Assembly (NCBI GenBank): GCA_019648995.1 | Contig: BLXT01008609.1 | Location: 2,399,977 to 2,423,039 of the forward strand | From: Plakobranchus ocellatus | Lineage: Eukaryota > Mollusca > Gastropoda > Plakobranchidae | Length of the DNA stretch: 23,063 bases | Reading direction: 5' to 3' | Shown here: positions 18,227-23,063 of the stretch, in pieces | How positions within the stretch are numbered: position 1 is the stretch's first letter | How the letters are laid out: each line of letters opens with the position of its first letter | Program-made: the position numbers and the translations under genes | The notes under the pieces: model-generated | What the model was told of the DNA's origin: nothing | The model's input: only the letters and a program-made list of their open reading frames with translations | Databases searched by the model: none

Positions 18227-20598
18227 ATATAGCTATAGAATTGTGGAATTCCAGTGATTCCCAAACAAGGATGTAAATTTGCATTTGACATCGGAATTCG
18301 GAAAAAAAAGAAAAAAGACCATGCTAAAGGCGGTTCACAAAAAGCATTCTTATTTCAATCGTTTACCACTTTGCAGATTCCTTTCCAGTGGCGACGTGCC
18401 ATAAAACTTTGGGCGAAGGTTCCCTAAAACTTGGTCCCAAAAATAGAAACATTCATGCTGTCCGATAGATCTAATGCAGTCTTTAGAGCTGGTGGCTGAA
18501 TGGTATTTGCCGAGGAAATATATTTGTGTGAAAGTTTGAGAAAGGATAGGTTTCAAAAACTATAAAAAAAATTAAAAAAAAAAAAAATTACATGTATGTC
18601 TAATCATCATTAAGGTTTTTCACAGAAGGCAGGTTTTCGTCCAAACATTATCTTAAAGGGGTGGCTTTGAATTTACATAACAATGAGATAAAACTTGATG
18701 AATATAACCGATGTGATCCGCTCAAATAGTTTCAAAATCAAGTCCTGCAAAGGTGGCAGATTAGCCTTAACGTTCCTTAATGCAACCAGACTGCCATTTC
18801 AACGATATTTACAGCCCATTGTGGCATTCACGTCTTTTAAATGAATGCCTGTCACTTGGAATACAATTATTGAATATCGAGTTATAAAGTATGGACGCCC
18901 ATAAATCATTCTTTTACCCGCGAAAACAAAAAAAAAGGAAGGGATTATTGTGAAAGACATATGAGAACATACACGCAATTGGGATTTCTTATTTCGAGAG
19001 CTTTTCGTATCCGTTGTTAAAACTTTTTTTTTTCCCAACCAAGTTAAAAAGCATAAAATATTGCGGGTTTAATAGCAAACGTCATAATGGACTCTTTTCT
19101 TTAGGTCTTATTTATGCTATGCCAGATGTCGCTGCGGGAACGCCAGATACTTCCATTGGTAAAGTATTAGGCTAAATCTCCTTCATAACTTTCTAGGCTT
19201 CCCGCATGTCAGGGAAACAGTTTCATTTTTTACTTTCCTGAGCAGTTTGAGGGCCATGAGCCTGGTACATGTAGCCAATATCCTCTCTTACATAGTAGGC
19301 GCATTTCCTTATTTCGGTTTTTTGGGGCTTAAATATATAAAAGGAGTAAACACAACTGCATTTTCTTGCTGATTGCAGTTTGCGACGCTTATAATTTAAT
19401 TGGTGTAAAAAAAAAAAAAAAACAGGGTAAGAACAAATGATCGTTATCAAGAAGCTGAAAATGAAAGCAAAAGTGTTATGAACTCCACGTTTACTTTCGT
19501 GAAATTGTGGCGAAGCTTGTGCGTGTCACTCAAAAAAAAGTTGAAAAGTTCGAGATAAAGTGGAGAAACCAAATCTATTTATAATATCCTCGTAGCAAAA
19601 CACACAGAAAGGGCTGATAAGCTATAGATCTAAGCGGTAAAAATAGTTGTAGGCAGCAGGACGTGCTCATCGTCTGAACTTAAATTAAAAAAAAACGTCT
19701 TAGGCCTCTCAAAACATTTCAAAGTTAATAGAAGACTTATTTAAGTGGATTTAGTTCTTTGTTTAGAAAAATCGGTGAAATTTGACTGGAATTAAATGTA
19801 GATGGTCTTTTAATAACGTTTGTCATAAAAATAGAAGTTCGTTTTTCTGACCTACCGTGAAATTTCAATCATACTTAACATCTTTTCCCTTTAATTAAAA
19901 GGCACTCTCATTAGTCTTAGTTCACGAAAGGCACAATTTCTATTGAGCTGAATATCTGTTTTTAATTCTTTTCCCTAGCATTGCTTAAAAGTTTTGCTCC
20001 GTTGGAGGCATTGTAAAATTCAGCCTACAATTCATTAAGAATTGACACCTTTTCTTCTTTTTTAAACTGAAATTCTTTCTTTTTCCTCTCAACTATCAAT
20101 TCTATTTTTTACCTACAGACAGATTTGATTTGGATAGATTTATTATGCACAATTTGCATATATCTCTTTTCTCAGTGTGTGTAATTCTGACTACAGCTGA
20201 AAAAAAACATACAATCAATAAAAATTTTTGAGCCAAGTTAAAAGTTAGCGGTAATGTATGTATGTACGTATCACTACTCCATTTATGCATAAAATTGTTT
20301 TCATTGTTACAGATCAACCTGAGGCAAAAAATATAACCATGTCTTATAACAAGTTTCTCCTATTACTCTTTCAATACAATTCTTACTCCCTCCTAGATCC
20401 TACTTTCTGTGGCAAAGATGACTTTGTGTCTACATGTACATTTTCTACCGATATCAAATGCATATATACGAAAACAAATTTGGTCAAAAAAAAAAAACTA
20501 CCCATAAAATAATATATATCTATATTCATAAAAGAGAGAGGCAGTAAGAGGAAACAATGAAAGGGAAGGATGCAGAATTTAAGAGAGACCCCGTGTAA

Positions 20599-20600
<2 letters not shown>
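18227..20600. other. Upstream flank, middle part
   Basis: AT-rich, scattered A/T homopolymers. Short ORFs (18350-18556, 18799-19038, 19223-19450, 20102-20317, 20258-20512) have no recognisable domains. Nothing supported. Confidence 0.6.

Positions 20601-20665
<65 letters not shown>
20601..20665 (+). repeat. Compound CA then TA microsatellite
   Basis: About 15 CA units run directly into about 16 TA units. Confidence 0.95.
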
Positions 20666-20667
<2 letters not shown>

Positions 20668-22965
20668 GTATTAATTTTCATGCCATCATTAAAGAATTCA
20701 TCAAAACCTGAGTAATAGTTGACAATGAAGGATGTTCTAATTACCTACCTTTCAAAATGTGACTAGCCGACTACATCCTGAGACAAAAGCATTTATAGCT
20801 AAAGGAGATGCTTAGTTTAGAGTTTCGATATTTCATGCTGAACAGTTCCAAATTTCCCCTCTCTTGGTGTTGTACTTGTGCTCAGGCCCACTAATAGTAA
20901 TAGCACAGATATAGCACTAACTATCTTCCCTCTTATTGTTTTTGTTTCTTGTCACTGACATCATCGACACTAAAAACATTTGACTTTGTTCTTAATCATA
21001 CCCACATGTATTGAAAAGGATTTTATTTTAACCAGGGAAAGCAGCAATCAATATCAATATGACGTTTTCCTTTAATACAGATACATATTTGCCATTGAAA
21101 AAGACCCCTCCTCACCCAAAACAAAGTAACATTGGAATTAATGAACTAAAAACGAATCGTCAATACATGATGCAGTATGCTATAAATTATGAAAACATTC
21201 CCTTATTAGTCTGCTTCAATGTATACATGTAGAAGCATTTATTCAGCAATCGCTTGCAATAGCAGAATAACAATCTGCAAAGTTTTTTTTTCTATGCTCA
21301 AAAAAGCTAGATGGTTATTTTCATGCACCACTTATTTTCTTGAGAGCAGGATACAAGATTTATATATGTTATGGATATAATCATCTACATCACTTTTGCA
21401 TTTAAATCTAATGATCTTTTATTTTTAATCAACTAAATGATTTCTTATATAGACTTTAAAAAATGGGAAAATGGCAAAAAAAAATCAACATCGTCATCAA
21501 CTTTTCCACTTCTTCATGAGATTTACCATTATAAAACAACAACACATAATATTGCTTGCATTTTACTTTGAAACAAAGCATGTGCCTGCAACAGATAGGC
21601 CTACTAATTTCAAGAAATTGAATTGATGGATAGCCCTCCTGATGCTGGCGAATTTTTGCAATTTGAAAATGAAAATATGGCTTTCCCTATGTACTAAAAT
21701 AGTACGTTATAATCAACATCCACAGGTACATAACTTTTGCAGTGGACAATTTGCGACCATGAACATGTGTTGCATGGATCCAGTACTTAAAAACAAAAAA
21801 ATCAGGAAAGTGGACTCTTGATGCTGATTCGAAACTCTGGTTTGGTTATTCTCCGAAAATAGCTACTTTTATTGATTCTAATATTCCTGCCAGAGCTTTT
21901 ACGAAGGTAACATGGTACAACAGTGGGTCCTGACTGTTTTCGACTACAATGACGAAATGAAAATAGTTTTCGTTAACTGCTGGCAACTTTAAAAATTCAT
22001 CGACAATAATCAACAGTTACAAATAAAATTTTTACTTTTTTTGAGTGCACACTCGGAAGTCGGTGCAAAGTTGTCGACAGTGCTGTATACTAAAATAGCC
22101 TTTACTTCGTCATTTTAATCGAGAAAAGATGGGACCCATATTCCTAAGTTGCACCGGTAAAACATCACAATCAAGATGTAATTTTAATTATCTACTCTTG
22201 CGTCTAGATCTAGGGGCCTATATCTCATTAGTCTTTTTAAAGAAGGCTTAGAAGCTGACATCTTTTGCCTTGCTTGGCAAAAAGGAGGGTTGGGTTTAGA
22301 CAAGTTCACAGGTGAAAAAGGTGGGATACTATTTCTACACGCAATTTGTATTCCGACTCACACGCTCAAAATTATCTGCTAACGATTTAACTTGAAATAT
22401 ACGGTGATTTAGTTTATTTCAAATAATGTTTGGCATTAAAAAAATAACAAACTAAATAGAATAGTACACACCTTTCCTTGTCTCCTCAAACTCAGGTAAA
22501 TCTACACAGCGGAAGACGGAAGTGGACCTAAATTCAAAGGCATTTTTTTGTGTCAACTTGAGCCTAGGCCAACCTAGGAAGGCCCCTTGACAGGCGCACT
22601 TGTTAAGCTGGCCTAAACTGGCAGTGGCGACGGTTAGAGGGGAAAAACATTTTGAGCTAAACAGTGGAACGGCTTTCTATTACAGGACCACTATTATATC
22701 ATAATGATTCAGAGCAGTTTGAATCATTTAAAAATAAACCTATTGAATACCTCAAAAGGTTTAAAGTACATATCTTTCCTTCAACGTTTCGATTGGAAAT
22801 ATTTTAGGGAACATGGATATGATATCAGGTTTATATTTACGACACGTTCATTAGGTTCCTTACTTACCCACCCTGTCTGATATTTAACTTCGGGAAGGGA
22901 AGCAGAAAACGACTTGGATGGATACAGCCAGACAATGCACGGAAAGGCACATTGCTGATTGCAAA
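20666..22965. other. Distal flank, no gene recognised
   Basis: AT-rich sequence with no long ORF, RNA gene or clear transposon on either strand. Confidence 0.6.
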
Positions 22966-22983
22966 TAATAATAATAATGATAC

Positions 22984-23063
<80 letters not shown>
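22966..23063 (+). repeat. AAT then ATG trinucleotide array at the window end
   Basis: AAT units with one ATACT interruption (to about 23022), then an uninterrupted run of ATG units reaching the last base. The array continues outside the window. Confidence 0.95.

Noticed and set aside
18350..19450. Small minus-strand ORFs upstream of the cadherin gene
   Set aside because: Short, cross homopolymer runs, no family motifs, no splice-site support.
22966..23063. CRISPR-like or coding repeat array
   Set aside because: Pure trinucleotide microsatellite without spacers, in a eukaryotic genome.

Overview
This is eukaryotic nuclear DNA. It is AT-rich and intron-rich, full of A/T runs and microsatellites, and carries a tRNA-derived SINE and a decayed non-LTR retrotransposon. 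There is no bacterial-style gene packing. The overall texture (many TCTAGA/GATCTAGATC and AGGCCTA words, a tRNA-headed SINE, a multi-exon cadherin) fits a marine invertebrate. I lean towards an echinoderm such as a sea urchin, but this is a weak guess from composition and not a phylogenetic result.

The only protein-coding gene I can support lies on the minus strand: the 5' half of a multi-exon cadherin-superfamily gene. Eleven exons join in frame with consensus splice sites, from a start codon at 16829 (or 16880) down to exon 11 at 987-1125. They give 564 residues plus two bases of the next codon. The reading frame encodes a signal peptide, a very short propeptide ending in the furin-like motif RTRR, four complete extracellular cadherin (EC) repeats and part of a fifth. 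The rest of the gene, including any membrane anchor and cytoplasmic tail, lies beyond position 1. The EC2-EC3 linker has lost its calcium-binding signature on both sides.

Region by region: 1-986 is intron 11 (partial), with a poly-C start and a CT microsatellite. 987-1125 is exon 11. 1126-4536 is intron 10, which holds a LINE relic (minus strand, about 1524-3890) interrupted near its 3' end by a SINE (1561-1829) with perfect 14-bp target-site duplications, followed by a long purine-rich tract. 4537-12346 carries exons 10 to 2, nine small exons of 84-183 bp, with one long intron (6230-8988). 12347-16438 is intron 1, 4.1 kb with no recognisable exon. 16439-16829 (or 16880) is exon 1. 16881-23063 is upstream flank with a weak TATA-like site, a C19 run, a CA/TA microsatellite and a terminal AAT/ATG trinucleotide array, and no recognisable gene.

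I found no new molecular system. The points most worth a second look are the predicted calcium-free EC2-EC3 linker, the 11-residue propeptide, the LINE/SINE nest, and a perfect 38-base hairpin in intron 5. All exon calls rest on manual splicing and reading-frame continuity, with no transcript or database support.
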